50,458 bases of DNA, taken from Polyangiaceae bacterium. Lineage in GTDB: Bacteria; Myxococcota_A; Polyangia; Polyangiales; Polyangiaceae. How positions within the stretch are numbered: position 1 is the stretch's first letter; each line of letters begins with the position of its first letter. The position numbers and the translations under genes were made by a program. Below are positions 33,438-43,099 of this stretch, piece by piece. Below the pieces are notes generated by a model. That model was not told the DNA's origin, ran no database searches, and saw nothing but the letters and a program-made list of their open reading frames with translations. Location of the stretch: NCBI GenBank assembly GCA_016933275.1, contig JAFGBI010000133.1, forward strand, positions 1-50,458, given 5' to 3'.

Positions 33438-34292
33438 TCAACAGCCGATGACGAGCCGGCAGATCGTCTCAGGCTTCTTCGTCGGGTCGACGAAGACCGT
33501 AACCGTCACCGGACGCGTCAGGTCAGGGTTCAGCACCCAGGTCGTGTTGCCTTGGTTCTCAGTCGACTCGCTGTGCTCATGGTCCCCCACCAGCACCACC
33601 TCCGGCGCACCGTCACCGTCGATGTCGGCAATGACCGGCGGCGAGTAGGTGAACTCCGAGCGATCCCCGGTCCCCCAGCCCTGCCGCGACAGGGCGAGGT
33701 CGTGGTACGCTTCCACCCCCGTCACCCACGCGTCGGCGAAGCTCGGATCGGTGGGGAAGCTCGTCCCGTCCCCGCTCCACACCCCGAACCCGATCGCGTC
33801 GTAGGTGGAGACGACGTCCAGCACCCCGTCGCCGTCCAGATCCCCGGCGCCGATGTTCTGATTGAACCCTCCGTAGTCGATGCAGTCCCCCGTCGGCGCC
33901 GCGCAGTCCCCCACCTGCGGCCACCCCGTGGCGAGCGAGCCGTCGAGCTCGAACACGGCGGTGGCCGGGCCGTCCGCCTGCTTGGTGATCAGGACCTCTA
34001 TCGCTCCGTCCCCGTCCACGTCCGCCGCCGCCACGCTCCGCACCTCGGCGTCACCGAACGCCCGCGACCATCCGGGCAGGAGCTCGCCCTCGTGGTCGTA
34101 GACCGCAACGTTGTACCCCGCGTCGTCCGGGTGCGCGCTCACCGCGATCTCGGTGCCGCCGTCCCCGTCCAGATCGCCCACCGCGGCCGACGGCCACATC
34201 CGCACCGTCCCGTGCTCGGGGCTGCTCGACGCGCTCGACGCCCAGGCCGTCTGCCAGAGCGGCGTCCCGTCGCCACGGTAGACGTAGAGCAC
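33438..34292 (-). pseudogene. FG-GAP/VCBS-repeat protein, 5'-truncated by a transposase remnant
   Basis: About 285 codons of an FG-GAP beta-propeller protein with calcium-binding-like repeats: AAVGDLDGDGGTEIAVSAH, AADVDGDGAIEVLI, GAGDLDGDGVLDVVS and ADIDGDGAPEVVLVG. These domains occur in surface and secreted proteins. The frame continues upstream without a stop into transposase-like sequence at codon VLYVYRGDG (34290-34292). No signal peptide is left, so the native start has been lost. The C-terminus (PETICRLVIGC) appears intact. The chimeric frame is still open, so a fusion protein could be made but would not be secreted. Confidence 0.75.
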
Positions 34293-34745
34293 CGAGTGGC
34301 GCAGCGCGTTGAGCTGCTTGCCTTCGGGGGTCAGCACGTGGATGCGACGCACGCGACCACGACCGGCCCCGAGATTCTTCTGCGCCGGCTCGGTATAGCG
34401 GAGCACCTCGTCACCGCAATGGAGCTCGTGGTCGAATGCGCTGCGCAGCAGCTGAGGGTACGGCCCGCGCTCGTAGGTCACGAACTCGAACCCGGCGTCG
34501 CGCAGCGCAACGAGCTCGTTCGGGAAGGCGCCAGCCCGATCGAAGACCAACATCACACGAGTGCGTTCCGCGCCGGCAAAGGCGAGGCCGTCGCGGAGGC
34601 GACGTGCGATCGGACGCGCGAGACTGGTGAGTGAGTCGTGGTTGGGGCTCGGCTCACGCAACACCGGTCGACCATCCTGGTCTAGGCCGATCGGATCCTG
34701 ATGCAGCTCTCCCGGGGGCAGCCCACGCGTTCGTGCTAGACTACC
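34293..34745 (-). mobile_element. Transposase remnant fused in frame to the FG-GAP gene
   Basis: About 150 codons that look like the catalytic half of a DDE transposase: DQDGRPVLREPSPNHDSLTSL, VMLVFDRAGAFPNELVALRD with the Asp of VFDR, and AGFEFVTYERGPYPQ. The N-terminal part and both insertion-sequence ends are missing. The piece joins the FG-GAP gene without a frame break at RHS/VLYV. The remnant marks a deletion or recombination event. Family is by motif similarity to large bacterial DDE transposases of the kind with the VFDRGG motif. Confidence 0.6.
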
Positions 34746-34998
34746 ACCCACTCCAAGGTCGATCCGGCCCGAGCAGTGCCGACGGAAACTTGGCGGTAGC
34801 GGTGCAATTCCGGCCATGGCGGCTTCCGACGCTGCTCGTAACCCGGGGTGCGCCAGGTGATCGGGAACCCGTCGAGAGCCCAGGTTTCGGCGCGGGGCAG
34901 GCGGCGGTGCCCCCAACTCGCCCCGGGGCCGAAGGGGCGTGAAAAAACGCGCTACCGCTGCGAGTCCTTGGCCATCAGAACCGAGGACGAGGGCGCCC

Positions 34999-35705
34999 AT
35001 GGACACCAAGCTCCTGATCGACGCGATCGTGCAGCAGACCATGGTCCTGATCGCCCAGCTCTCGACGACGGCGGGCGCACGGTCACCCCTCGCCCATGTC
35101 GCCAACCGGGTGTTCCTCGATCTGGTAGACGAGCTTGAGGGCCAGCGGGTGGGCAGGAAGGTGATCGCGGACATGTTTGGCCTGGCGCTGCGCTCGTACC
35201 AGCAGAAGGTGCAGCGCTTGAGCGAATCGGCCACCGACCGTGGGAACACGCTCTGGGGCGCCGTCGCCAATTTCGTGGCCGACCAACGGTTGGTGAGCCG
35301 GGCGGAGGTGCTGCGGCGTTTCCGTCACGACGACCAGACGAGCGTGCGTGGCATCCTCAACGACCTGGTCGCCAGCGGGCTAGTGTTTCGGAGCGGTCGC
35401 GGAGACGCCACCCTATTCCGCCGCGCGGCGCCGGAGGAGCTCGACGCTCTGGCCGAGGAGGATCGCGTCGAGACGCTTGCCAACCTGGTCTGGGTCACCG
35501 TGTACCGTGAGGGGCCCATCGGGCTGCAAGCGCTCGCACAACAGCTCCGGCTCGAGCTCGACGACGTCGAAACCGCCATCGGCCGCCTCCTCGCCGACGG
35601 TCGCGTCGCTGAGGAAGGTGCTGGCCCAACGCTCACCTACCGCACCGACAGCTGCGTGATCCCACTCGGTAGCCGGGCCGGGTGGGAGGCGGCCATCGTC
35701 GATCA
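34999..35705 (+). pseudogene. 3'-truncated copy of the putative regulator gene at 43100
   Basis: The first 235 or so codons match the intact protein at 43100-44095 closely in many stretches (QTMVLIAQLST, KVIADMFGLALRSY, QKVQRLSESAT, VRGILNDLV, GWEAAIVD). At GWEAAIVDQ the similarity stops, and the DNA continues as part of an unrelated gene on the other strand. The frame stays open to 36717 only because the DNA is very GC-rich. The start ATG at 34999 matches the start of the intact copy. If expressed, the product would lack the last 90 or so residues. Confidence 0.75.
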
Positions 35706-35931
35706 GGTCGAGCTCCGCGGCGAGCGCCGCGGGCAGCGCCGCCCGCAAGAGCGCCGCGGCGTCCCTCGGGCTCGACATCGCCTCCCGAAAGACCTTGTCG
35801 TGCGGATCCGTTGCCTTCGTCTCGCCGCGCTCGCTCTCTTCGCTGCTCGCCCCTTCGCTCGGAGTCTCGCTCGGAGTCTCGCTCGAAGTCTCGCTCGGAG
35901 TCTCGCTCGCAGGACGCTTCGTGCTCGCCAT
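35704..35931 (-). pseudogene. Rpn/YhgA-like nuclease fragment
   Basis: This N-terminal fragment of about 76 codons starts at ATG 35931. A Ser/Glu/Thr-Pro repeat (SETPSETSSETPSETPSE, encoded by a 12-bp direct repeat at about 35860-35915) is followed by DPHDKVFREAMSSPRDAAALLR, the opening helix pattern of Rpn-type recombination-promoting nucleases (PD-(D/E)XK). The rest is missing and replaced by the end of the truncated regulator gene at about 35704. It marks a recombination junction. Confidence 0.6.
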
Positions 35932-36111
35932 CGCGCGGTCACGCTATCGCAGGCGCGGCGCTATCGGCTCTTGATCCGACCAACTCCCCACGCCTCGCCG
36001 TGCCTGCTTCCGCCGACGGGCGCCACGGAGGCCCGGCACCCTCGCCTGGATACCCACCCAACCGTTGGTCACCTGGTCGCCGTCCTCCCTCGCGCCTATC
36101 GCCGGACCCCC

Positions 36112-36670
36112 ATGCGCCGGACCTACGACCACCGCCTCCGCGACCTCGTCTGCGAAACCCGTAGCCTCGACCTCGCCGTCCGCCTCGGCGTCGACCGCAA
36201 CACGGCCAGAGCCTGGCTTTGCCGTGGACCCCGCCAGGTCGTCACCCTCGACTCGGTCCGAGCCTCCGACGCACCGCTCGCGCAGCGGCTGCTCGAGCCC
36301 GAGCCCGGCATCGCTCGCCTCGAGCGCCGTGTCCTGGGCCTCCGCGCCATGTTGCGGTTGCTCCTTGCTCTGCTCCGCACCCTCGACCTCCGACAACCGC
36401 TGCCCCGTGTTCCCTCCGCCGAGGCCAAACCCTCATCGCTCGCTGCGCTCGCTCGCGCCCAACCGCGTGATGCCACACAGGGCGTTCCGCAGCGCCACCC
36501 CAGACGAGGTCTTCTTCGACCGCGCCGGCGCCCTTGCCCCGGCCCTCGCCGCCGCCCGCCGCCTCGCTCGCATACAGCGTATCGAGACGAACCCTGCGCT
36601 CACCTGCCGCGAGTGTCACCCCGGCTCCGATCCCCCCAACCTAGCGGAGGAGATGGGCGATGCAGCCTGA
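36112..36670 (+). mobile_element. Remnant of an integrase-core (rve-type) transposase
   Basis: The N-terminal part from ATG 36112 (MRRTYDHRLRDLVCET, RLGVDRNTARAWL, a helix-turn-helix) fits the first domain of rve-type transposases. From about 36473, in another frame, comes a typical C-terminal end (PHRAFRSATPDEVFFDRAG, ARIQRIETNPALTCRECHPG). The catalytic DDE core between them is deleted, together with a frame change. Inverted terminal repeats are not evident. This is dead mobile DNA in a zone of gene debris (33.4-36.7 kb). Confidence 0.65.
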
Positions 36671-37245
36671 TTTCTCTACGCGTTCAGTTGAACGCCGTTT
36701 CATCCGAGAGGTCCTGAGACGCAGCACGGATGGACCCGATGACCCATCCCCTGAGCGTCCCCCGAGGCCAGAAGAGAGTGGCGCATCCAGACTGAGCGAG
36801 TCAGCCAGGATCGTGGGTTGCCTCGCCATGCCCTGGGATCTTCTGGCAAGACGGCGGGATCCGTCAGGGCATTCCGCACCCGCATCGCCAGCCCATGCTC
36901 TCGCCCGGCCCCCGTATCCGATTGAGCAAAAGCGGCTCGGCGGGTCGGCAGCCACTCGCTCCCGAGCGAGGGGGCAGTTGCGACGGCATCGTCGCCCCAT
37001 TGGAGCGCTTGCTCGCCGAACGGCCCGTGCGGCGGACCCCGCGCGACGACCGGGGATGGTCCGGCAAGAAGCCGTGACGAATCGCCCAGACGTCGGGACG
37101 ACAGCACCGTCGCAGATCGGTCGTTCTCCATCGGTCTTCACCGCCACCGCGCCGACCATTCGGTGCTCTCCATTGCGCGACGGACTTGCCGACGATCACG
37201 GCTCGGCGGAAGATGTGCTCGATCCCAGGCGGAACCCGAGCGCCG
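36671..37245. other. 575-bp interval, no convincing gene
   Basis: Long open frames on both strands reflect high GC and give Arg/Ser/Pro-rich peptides without motifs. I see no RNA, repeat or clear promoter. It separates the transposase remnant from the zinc-ribbon gene. Confidence 0.45.
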
Positions 37246-37734
37246 ATGTCAACACCACTGCCGACCCGTTGTCCCAACTGCAACGCACCGGTTCCCGCCG
37301 GCAGTCCGGAATGCCTCCGGTGCGGCGGCCCACTGATCACCTTCCCGCCAGCGTCCCCGGAGGCTGGTGCGGTGCCACGGATCGTACCGGCGCCTGCTGC
37401 GCCGCCTGCCGCGCCAGCAGCAGCCCTGACCGCGCGGGAGCGGCGCGACGGGAGGAGGGTCCCGGTGAGCGGTCGAGGCTCACCCGCGGCCGTCCACCGG
37501 AAGGCTCCGCCCGCCGGGCCACGTAGGTCACCGATCCCCCTGCGTTCGGGCGCCGTGATCCTGGCTGCTGGCCTAACGGTGCTCGGGATCGTCCTCGCGG
37601 TGTGGCTCGCCGCAACCCGCCAGACCAACCCGCCGGGGTCGATCGACAACGGTTCTGATGTGGGCGAGGCACCCGCGGCATCGAGCAAGGATTCGAACCT
37701 CGAGCCCGGGGCGGGCACGGACGGGTCACGGTAG
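37246..37734 (+). CDS. Zinc-ribbon protein with one membrane helix
   Basis: This 162-residue protein starts at ATG 37246. The N-terminal zinc ribbon (CPNCNAPVPAGSPECLRCGGP, two CxxC pairs) is followed by a Pro/Ala/Arg-rich linker, one membrane helix (AVILAAGLTVLGIVLAVWLAA) and an acidic or polar C-terminal tail. The layout is that of small membrane-anchored zinc-ribbon proteins of unknown role. The ribbon would face the cytoplasm. Sequence after the stop looks partly coding in other frames, so the end may be affected by a frameshift. Confidence 0.7.
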   Translation: MSTPLPTRCPNCNAPVPAGSPECLRCGGPLITFPPASPEAGAVPRIVPAPAAPPAAPAAALTARERRDGRRVPVSGRGSPAAVHRKAPPAGPRRSPIPLRSGAVILAAGLTVLGIVLAVWLAATRQTNPPGSIDNGSDVGEAPAASSKDSNLEPGAGTDGSR

Positions 37735-38047
37735 CTTGCGGATCCTCCGTCTCGATCTCGGATGCCATCGAGGCGGCCCTTTCCCCCCGGTGCCCCGCGC
37801 TCAAAGACGTCAGGATCGATGGTGAGGCGCCAGCCGAGCGTCGAGGTCGGCTCGCTCGAGACCGTTACTGCTCCGCGCAGGGGATGAGGAGCCAGCCAGC
37901 ACGCAGATCCGCGAGCTCCTTGGTTCTGCGGTCTCTCGGGCCCCCATCTTCCTCGGCGCGGTCCGGGTTGAGTGCGAAGGGGTCTCGGCGGCCGTTGGCG
38001 ACGCCGCCACGCGCGGGTCTAGCCACCCCGGCCTCGACCCGCTACGG
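37735..38047. other. 313-bp gap with coding-like stretches in two frames
   Basis: One frame reads VSISDAIEAALSPRC and APAERRGRLARDRYCSAQ. Another, in frame with the membrane protein downstream, reads TQIRELLGSAVSRAPIFLG and VRVECEGVSAAVGDA. The change of frame suggests either a broken short gene or extra N-terminal sequence of a neighbour. No start codon with a ribosome site is visible. Confidence 0.35.
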
Positions 38048-38059
38048 ATGGGGACACCG

Positions 38060-39739
38060 ATGACCGACGAGGCAGCCGAAGCTCCCCGGCCTGCAGACCC
38101 CGCCGAAGCCAGCCCTGCGCAGGCGCCCCCGGTTGGGCGGCGAGCTTGGCTCGACCGGCTCGACTGGGCACAGCTAGAGACGCCGTCGCTCACGGCGAGC
38201 TTCTGGACCGCGGCGGGGGTCTTCGCCCTGGCCTACTGGCTGACGCCGTTTCCACCCTGCATCGACTACCCACAACACCTCGCCCTCGGCGCGATCCTCC
38301 GCCGTCTGTTCGATCCGGCCGCCCCCGAGCACGCCACCTACGTCGCCACGCTCCTCACCTATAACGGCCTGTTCCATGTCCTAGTGGCGACGCTCGCGCT
38401 GGTGGTGCCGGTGGAGATCGCGGGCAAGCTCCTCTTGTCGCTGGTGCCGGTGCTGACCGCGAGCGCCGCGCTCGCGATCGTGGATGTCGCTCGACGCCCG
38501 CGCTGGTACGCGGCGTTCGTCCTCCCCATCTCCTACAGCTACATCGTGGGCTGGGGGTTCATCAACTACGCGCTCTTCGCACCGGTCGCGATGCTCACGT
38601 TCGCCTGGTGGGTGCGCTGGCGAGATGGTGAGCGGCGGGTCATCGGCTGGGTCATCGGCGGCGCGCTGACGGTCGCCTATGCCCACGTCCTGGCCATGCT
38701 CTGCCTCTGCATCAGCGTTGGCGTGGCGACCGTCGCCCGGCAATGGCCGCGTGAGGTCGGCGTCCGCCGGTGGCTCCGCGAGCTACTGTCCGCGCCGTGG
38801 CCCATCCTGCCGGCCGCTGCCTACGCGGTGGTCGTCTACCTCGTGCACCGCAGGGCGCCGCACATCTACTGGGAGCCCTGGAAGGACGGCACAGACGTCC
38901 CCGCCTGGCAGAAGCTCTGGAACCTCTCGAGCTTCGCGGTCGGCAACCTCGGCAGCCCCGCGGACCGCGTGATATTTCTCCTGTCCCTCGGCCTCATCGC
39001 GGTGCTCTTCGTCGTGGCGGCGTTCATGCCCCCGGCCCCGACCGCGCCACGCACACGCGAGATCTCCGCCCTCGCGCTCACCTGGTTCCTCCTTTACCTC
39101 ATCACGCCAAGGGTGTTCATGAGCACCTGGTGGATCTTCGAGCGGCTCCCCCTCTTCTGGCTCGTCTTCCTCGTCGCCGCGACGCCGCGGGTGGACGGTG
39201 CGGTCGTGCGCCTCGTGCGGGGAGCGATCGTCGCTGCGGGGCTCGCGCTCTCGATCACGACGGCGCGCGCCTTCGCGAGCATCCCGGACGCACGCGACGC
39301 CGACGCGATCATCGACGACATCCCTGCCGGCTCCCGCGTGATCGCGGTGATGCACGGGGTCTCGGCGGCGCCGGCGGTGTGGCGCGAGATGTGGGTGCAC
39401 CAACTCGCCTACTTCGTCGTCCGCCGGCGCGGCGAGATCGCCTTCGACTTCACGCGCTACGCGAGTCTCCCCGTGCGACGCCGCGACGCAGGCGAGGCTC
39501 CGCCACGCTTTCCGTCCGGCCTCGAGTGGCTCCCGGATCGCTACGATCCCCGGGCCGCTTACGCGGCGTACTTCCCCTGGGTCCTCGTCCGCTCCCCGGA
39601 CGAGGACCCCGCGAGCGATCCGCGGTGGCGTACCTTCGGCGCCTATGGCGAGAGGGTAACGCTCGTGAGCCACCGCGGCCGCTTCTGGCTCTTCGACGCT
39701 TCGGCGATTCACGGGGCATCGACCGCGGACGGGGGGTAG
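38060..39739 (+). CDS. Polytopic membrane protein (GT-C-like)
   Basis: This is a membrane protein of about 559 residues with roughly 10-11 hydrophobic helices (FWTAAGVFALAYWLTPF, LLTYNGLFHVLVATLALVVP, YSYIVGWGFINYALFAPVAML, RVIFLLSLGLIAVLFVVAAF and more), and a soluble C-terminal domain (about 405-559). An early acidic loop (PPCIDYPQHL) resembles the first-loop Asp of GT-C glycosyltransferases, but no family signature is certain. ATG 38060 has GGGGA 5 bp upstream; ATG 38048 is also possible. It is 121 bp upstream of the copper ATPase but has no known link with it. Confidence 0.72.
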   Translation: MTDEAAEAPRPADPAEASPAQAPPVGRRAWLDRLDWAQLETPSLTASFWTAAGVFALAYWLTPFPPCIDYPQHLALGAILRRLFDPAAPEHATYVATLLTYNGLFHVLVATLALVVPVEIAGKLLLSLVPVLTASAALAIVDVARRPRWYAAFVLPISYSYIVGWGFINYALFAPVAMLTFAWWVRWRDGERRVIGWVIGGALTVAYAHVLAMLCLCISVGVATVARQWPREVGVRRWLRELLSAPWPILPAAAYAVVVYLVHRRAPHIYWEPWKDGTDVPAWQKLWNLSSFAVGNLGSPADRVIFLLSLGLIAVLFVVAAFMPPAPTAPRTREISALALTWFLLYLITPRVFMSTWWIFERLPLFWLVFLVAATPRVDGAVVRLVRGAIVAAGLALSITTARAFASIPDARDADAIIDDIPAGSRVIAVMHGVSAAPAVWREMWVHQLAYFVVRRRGEIAFDFTRYASLPVRRRDAGEAPPRFPSGLEWLPDRYDPRAAYAAYFPWVLVRSPDEDPASDPRWRTFGAYGERVTLVSHRGRFWLFDASAIHGASTADGG

Positions 39740-39860
39740 CAATCCTCGGCGCCGCTGCACCCGACCGAGACGCGGCCAACGACGGTGACGGCCGGGAGCC
39801 GGGGAATAGCGGGCACGTCGGCCTTGACGTTTCCGGTGCGCGCGGCCCTATGAAAGGGGG

Positions 39861-42299
39861 ATGAGCGCCGCCGTGAACACCTCTGCCTCGCCGCCCGGTC
39901 CCGCGACCGTCGCGCGCCTCGGCCGGGAGCTCTCGCTGCCAGTACGGGGGATGACCTGCGCCGCTTGCGCCACGCGCATCGAGAGGGTGCTCGGCCGCGT
40001 CGCGGGAGTGAGCGCGGCGAGGGTGAACCTCTCCACCGAGCGCGCCACGGTCGAATACGACCCGACGCAGGCGAGCCCCGCGGACGTGGTCGGCGCGGTG
40101 GAGCGGGCAGGCTACTCCGTCTTGTCCGAGAGCGTGCGGCTCGCCATCACCGGCATGACCTCCACCGCCTGCGCCGTGCGGATCGAGCAGGTGCTCCGCC
40201 GCGAACCCGGCGTCGCCTCGGCGAACGTGGGCTTCGCGAGCGAGACGGCCAGCGTCGCCTACCTGCCCGGGGTGGCGAGCCTCGGCTCGCTCGTCGGGGC
40301 CGTCGCGACCGCAGGCTACGGCGCGAGCCGCGCACCGAGCGACGCCGAGGAGCGCGCCCAGCACGAGCGAGCCGAGACCGCTCGGGCACGCCGCGAGCTC
40401 GGACTGCTGCTCGGGAGCGGGCTCTTCGCGCTGCCGCTCGTCGCACCCATGGGGCTCGCGCCCTTCGGACTGCACGTCGTGCTCCCCGGCTGGCTGGCGC
40501 TCGCGCTGGCCACCCCGGTGCAGATCGTGGCCGGAGCGCACTTCTACCGCGGCGCCTTCCGCGCCCTCCGCGGCGGCTCGGCCAACATGGACGTGCTCGT
40601 CGCGCTCGGAACCACGGCGGCCTACGGGCTGTCGATCGTGCTCTTCGCTCGTGACAACGAGCACCTCTACTTCGAGGCCGCGGCGAGCGTGATCGCCCTC
40701 GTCCGCCTCGGCAAGTGGCTCGAGGCGCGCGCCAAGCGCTCGACCACCCGGGCCATCCGCTCGCTCAGGGCCCTGCGCCCCGAGCTCGCTCGCGTGGAAC
40801 GAGACGGACGCGAGATCGAAGTGGACGCCGACGCCGTGGGCACGGACGAGATCGTCCTGGTGCGGCCGGGTGAACGGGTGCCGGTCGACGGCGAAGTGGT
40901 CGCCGGCGAAAGCAGCGTGGATGAGAGCCTGCTCACCGGCGAGAGCCTGCCCGTAGTGCGCGCCCCGGGGGATCGAGTGATCGGGGGCGCGATCAACGGC
41001 GAAGGCCTGCTGCGAGTGCGCGCGACGGCGGTCGGCGACGCGAGCACCCTCGCCCGCATCGTGCATCTGGTCGAGGACGCGCAGGCCGGCAAGCCGCCCG
41101 TGCAGCGCCTCGTCGACCGCGTGAGCGCCGTGTTCGTTCCGGTGGTCATCGGCGTCGCCATGGTGGCCCTCGCGGGCTGGCTCGCCGCCGGCGCGACGGG
41201 CGAGGCGGCCCTCATCCACGCCGTGAGCGTGCTGGTCATTGCCTGCCCCTGCGCCCTCGGCCTCGCCACGCCCGCTGCCATCATGGTCGGCACCGGCGTC
41301 GCGGCGCAGCGCGGCATCCTCATCCGCGACGCCGAGGCGCTCGAGCGCGCGCACGCCGTGCGGGTGGTGGTCTTCGACAAGACCGGCACGCTGACCGAGG
41401 GGAAGCCTGTGCTGCGCGAGCTCATCCCGGTCGATGGCGATGCCGATCGACTCCTGGCCCTGGCCGCGGCAGCTCAGCGGGGCAGCGAACACCCGCTCGC
41501 CAAAGCCATCCTCGCCACGGCAGCCGAGCGAGGAATCGCGGTCGAAGTGCCCAGCAGGTTCAAGGCGCTCCCGGGGCGGGGGATCGAGGCCACGGTGGAC
41601 GGGCATGAGGTGCGCGTCGGCAGCCCGCGCCATATGGACGAGCTAGGGGTCGATCGCACACCGCTCACCCGCAACGCGGAGGCCCACGAGGCCGCGGGCG
41701 CCACCGTGGTGTGGGTCGTCGAGGACGGACGACTCGTCGGCGCCATCGCGGTGGGCGACCGCGTGCGGGCGCGGGCAGCCGAGGCCGTCGCGCGCCTCAT
41801 CACTCGCGGCATCACGCCGGTGCTCCTCACCGGAGACAACCGCCGGGCGGCCGCGGCGGTGGCCCGCGAACTCGGTATCGAGCAAGTCGTGGCCGAGCTT
41901 CTGCCCGAAGAGAAGGCGCGCGAGGTGGCCGCGCTGCGGGCGCGGGGAGGGGTCGTCGCCATGGTGGGCGATGGGGTCAACGACGCGCCGGCGCTGGCGG
42001 CGGCCGACGTGGCCTTCGCGATGGCGACGGGCACCGACGTGGCCGTGCAGGCCGCCGGCATCACCCTGGTGCGAGCGGAACCCGGCCTCGTCGCCGACGC
42101 CGTGGCCGTGAGCCGGGCCACCCTGCGCAAGATCCGCCAGAACCTCTTCTGGGCCTTTGCCTACAACGTGGTCGGGATCCCCCTGGCGGCGCTCGGGTAC
42201 CTCACCCCCGTCGTGGCCGGCGTGGCGATGGCCCTCTCGAGCGTGTCGGTGCTGAGCAATGCCCTGCTGCTCAGGCGGTGGAGGCCGGGCCGATCGTGA
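39861..42299 (+). CDS. copA: Copper-translocating P-type ATPase (CopA-type)
   Basis: This is an 812-residue P1B-type ATPase that exports Cu(I) (or Ag). Two N-terminal metal-binding domains occur at about 20-155: the first has the normal GMTCAAC, while the second reads GMTSTAC and so lacks the first Cys. Eight helices, the actuator loop (LTGES), the transport motif [12 protein letters not shown] (about 463), the phosphorylation site DKTGT (about 506), the HP dipeptide (EHPLAK) and [10 protein letters not shown] complete the set. ATG 39861 follows a strong AAAGGGGG. A copper chaperone gene lies 115 bp downstream. Together they form a copper-homeostasis pair; no CueR or CsoR gene is visible. Confidence 0.95.
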   Translation: MSAAVNTSASPPGPATVARLGRELSLPVRGMTCAACATRIERVLGRVAGVSAARVNLSTERATVEYDPTQASPADVVGAVERAGYSVLSESVRLAITGMTSTACAVRIEQVLRREPGVASANVGFASETASVAYLPGVASLGSLVGAVATAGYGASRAPSDAEERAQHERAETARARRELGLLLGSGLFALPLVAPMGLAPFGLHVVLPGWLALALATPVQIVAGAHFYRGAFRALRGGSANMDVLVALGTTAAYGLSIVLFARDNEHLYFEAAASVIALVRLGKWLEARAKRSTTRAIRSLRALRPELARVERDGREIEVDADAVGTDEIVLVRPGERVPVDGEVVAGESSVDESLLTGESLPVVRAPGDRVIGGAINGEGLLRVRATAVGDASTLARIVHLVEDAQAGKPPVQRLVDRVSAVFVPVVIGVAMVALAGWLAAGATGEAALIHAVSVLVIACPCALGLATPAAIMVGTGVAAQRGILIRDAEALERAHAVRVVVFDKTGTLTEGKPVLRELIPVDGDADRLLALAAAAQRGSEHPLAKAILATAAERGIAVEVPSRFKALPGRGIEATVDGHEVRVGSPRHMDELGVDRTPLTRNAEAHEAAGATVVWVVEDGRLVGAIAVGDRVRARAAEAVARLITRGITPVLLTGDNRRAAAAVARELGIEQVVAELLPEEKAREVAALRARGGVVAMVGDGVNDAPALAAADVAFAMATGTDVAVQAAGITLVRAEPGLVADAVAVSRATLRKIRQNLFWAFAYNVVGIPLAALGYLTPVVAGVAMALSSVSVLSNALLLRRWRPGRS

Positions 42300-42414
42300 C
42301 CCGCAATCATCCTGGATTTCGCGCCTCTTGATCCACCATGCCGCGCTCCTCGCGTCTTTCGGCCTTCTCCGCGCCGGTTGTGCTCGAATTGGCGCTGCAA
42401 GATAGGAAGAAGCC

Positions 42415-42615
42415 ATGGATACCAAATTCATAGTCGAAGGAATGAGCTGCGGCGGCTGCGCGGCATCGGTCAGGAAGGCGCTCGAGCGGCTCGGCATCGC
42501 GGCACAGATATCCCTCCCCGAGCGAACCGTCACCGTGTCGGGCCCCGTCGACGAGGCGAGGGTGAAGGAGGCGGTCGAGGCGGCGGGATACGACTTTCGC
42601 GGGCGGGCAGGGTAG
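42415..42615 (+). CDS. copZ: Heavy-metal-associated domain copper chaperone
   Basis: This 66-residue protein is a single HMA fold: KFIVEGMSCGGCAASVRKAL with the CGGC metal site, then a ferredoxin-like strand-helix pattern to ARVKEAVEAAGYDF. It delivers Cu(I) to the CopA-type ATPase just upstream. The start at 42415 is the only sensible one. It lies on the same strand with a 115-bp gap, so it may be cotranscribed with the ATPase. The chain is of usual length for a CopZ-type chaperone. Confidence 0.9.
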   Translation: MDTKFIVEGMSCGGCAASVRKALERLGIAAQISLPERTVTVSGPVDEARVKEAVEAAGYDFRGRAG

Positions 42616-43099
42616 TGGCCAAGCTTACCCCTGTCCGGCGAAGCCGGCACCGGGAAGGGGCGATGGGTCACCGGCCGTCAGAAGACGCGCGCGGCCGCCT
42701 CGTCAAAAGGCGGTTGACCGGCGGCCACCGGTAGGACAGGTACGTTGCCGGCGGCGCCGTTGCTGGTGGCGTCCCGATCGGTGTTCTAGCGCGGAAGCGA
42801 TCCGCCACTTTGCTCGGGTTGCGAGCCCCGCCAGCGCTAGGCTTGAACCATTCCAAGCTCGGGGGGAGGTCTGATTCCCCCCTGCTTCGCCCAGTTCCCT
42901 TCGTCCGGCTCCTTCGATCGTAAGGCGAATTGCGCGTCGGTGAGGGAAGTCCATTTCCCCCCTTCGCGTCCCGCCACGAAAATCTCCCGCTGGGAAGCGA
43001 TGGCCGATGCGGGTGCTCGCGGCCACAGATAAGATTGCCTCGCTTCCTTGCCAACGAGCGATCCGGGTGCTTTCCTTTTTTTAGGAATATCCTCGTCGC
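42616..43099. other. 484-bp intergenic region after the copper chaperone
   Basis: A short hairpin (CCGGC-gaa-GCCGG, 42635-42647) lies after the chaperone and may end its transcript. A T-rich run (CCTTTTTTTAGG, near 43073-43084) just upstream of the regulator gene stands out and may be part of its promoter. No gene is seen. Confidence 0.4.

Noticed and set aside
35860..35915. Short direct repeats as a CRISPR or regulatory array
   Set aside because: The 12-bp units are contiguous, without spacers, and encode SETP repeats in the Rpn-like fragment.
34939..36717. A 592-codon plus-strand frame read as one protein
   Set aside because: It joins a truncated regulator, antisense Rpn-like sequence and a transposase start. 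Only the high GC keeps the frame open; the pieces are unrelated.
39450..41633. A 727-codon open frame on the minus strand
   Set aside because: It is antisense to the membrane protein and the CopA-type ATPase, and its His/Asp/Arg-rich peptide has no motif.
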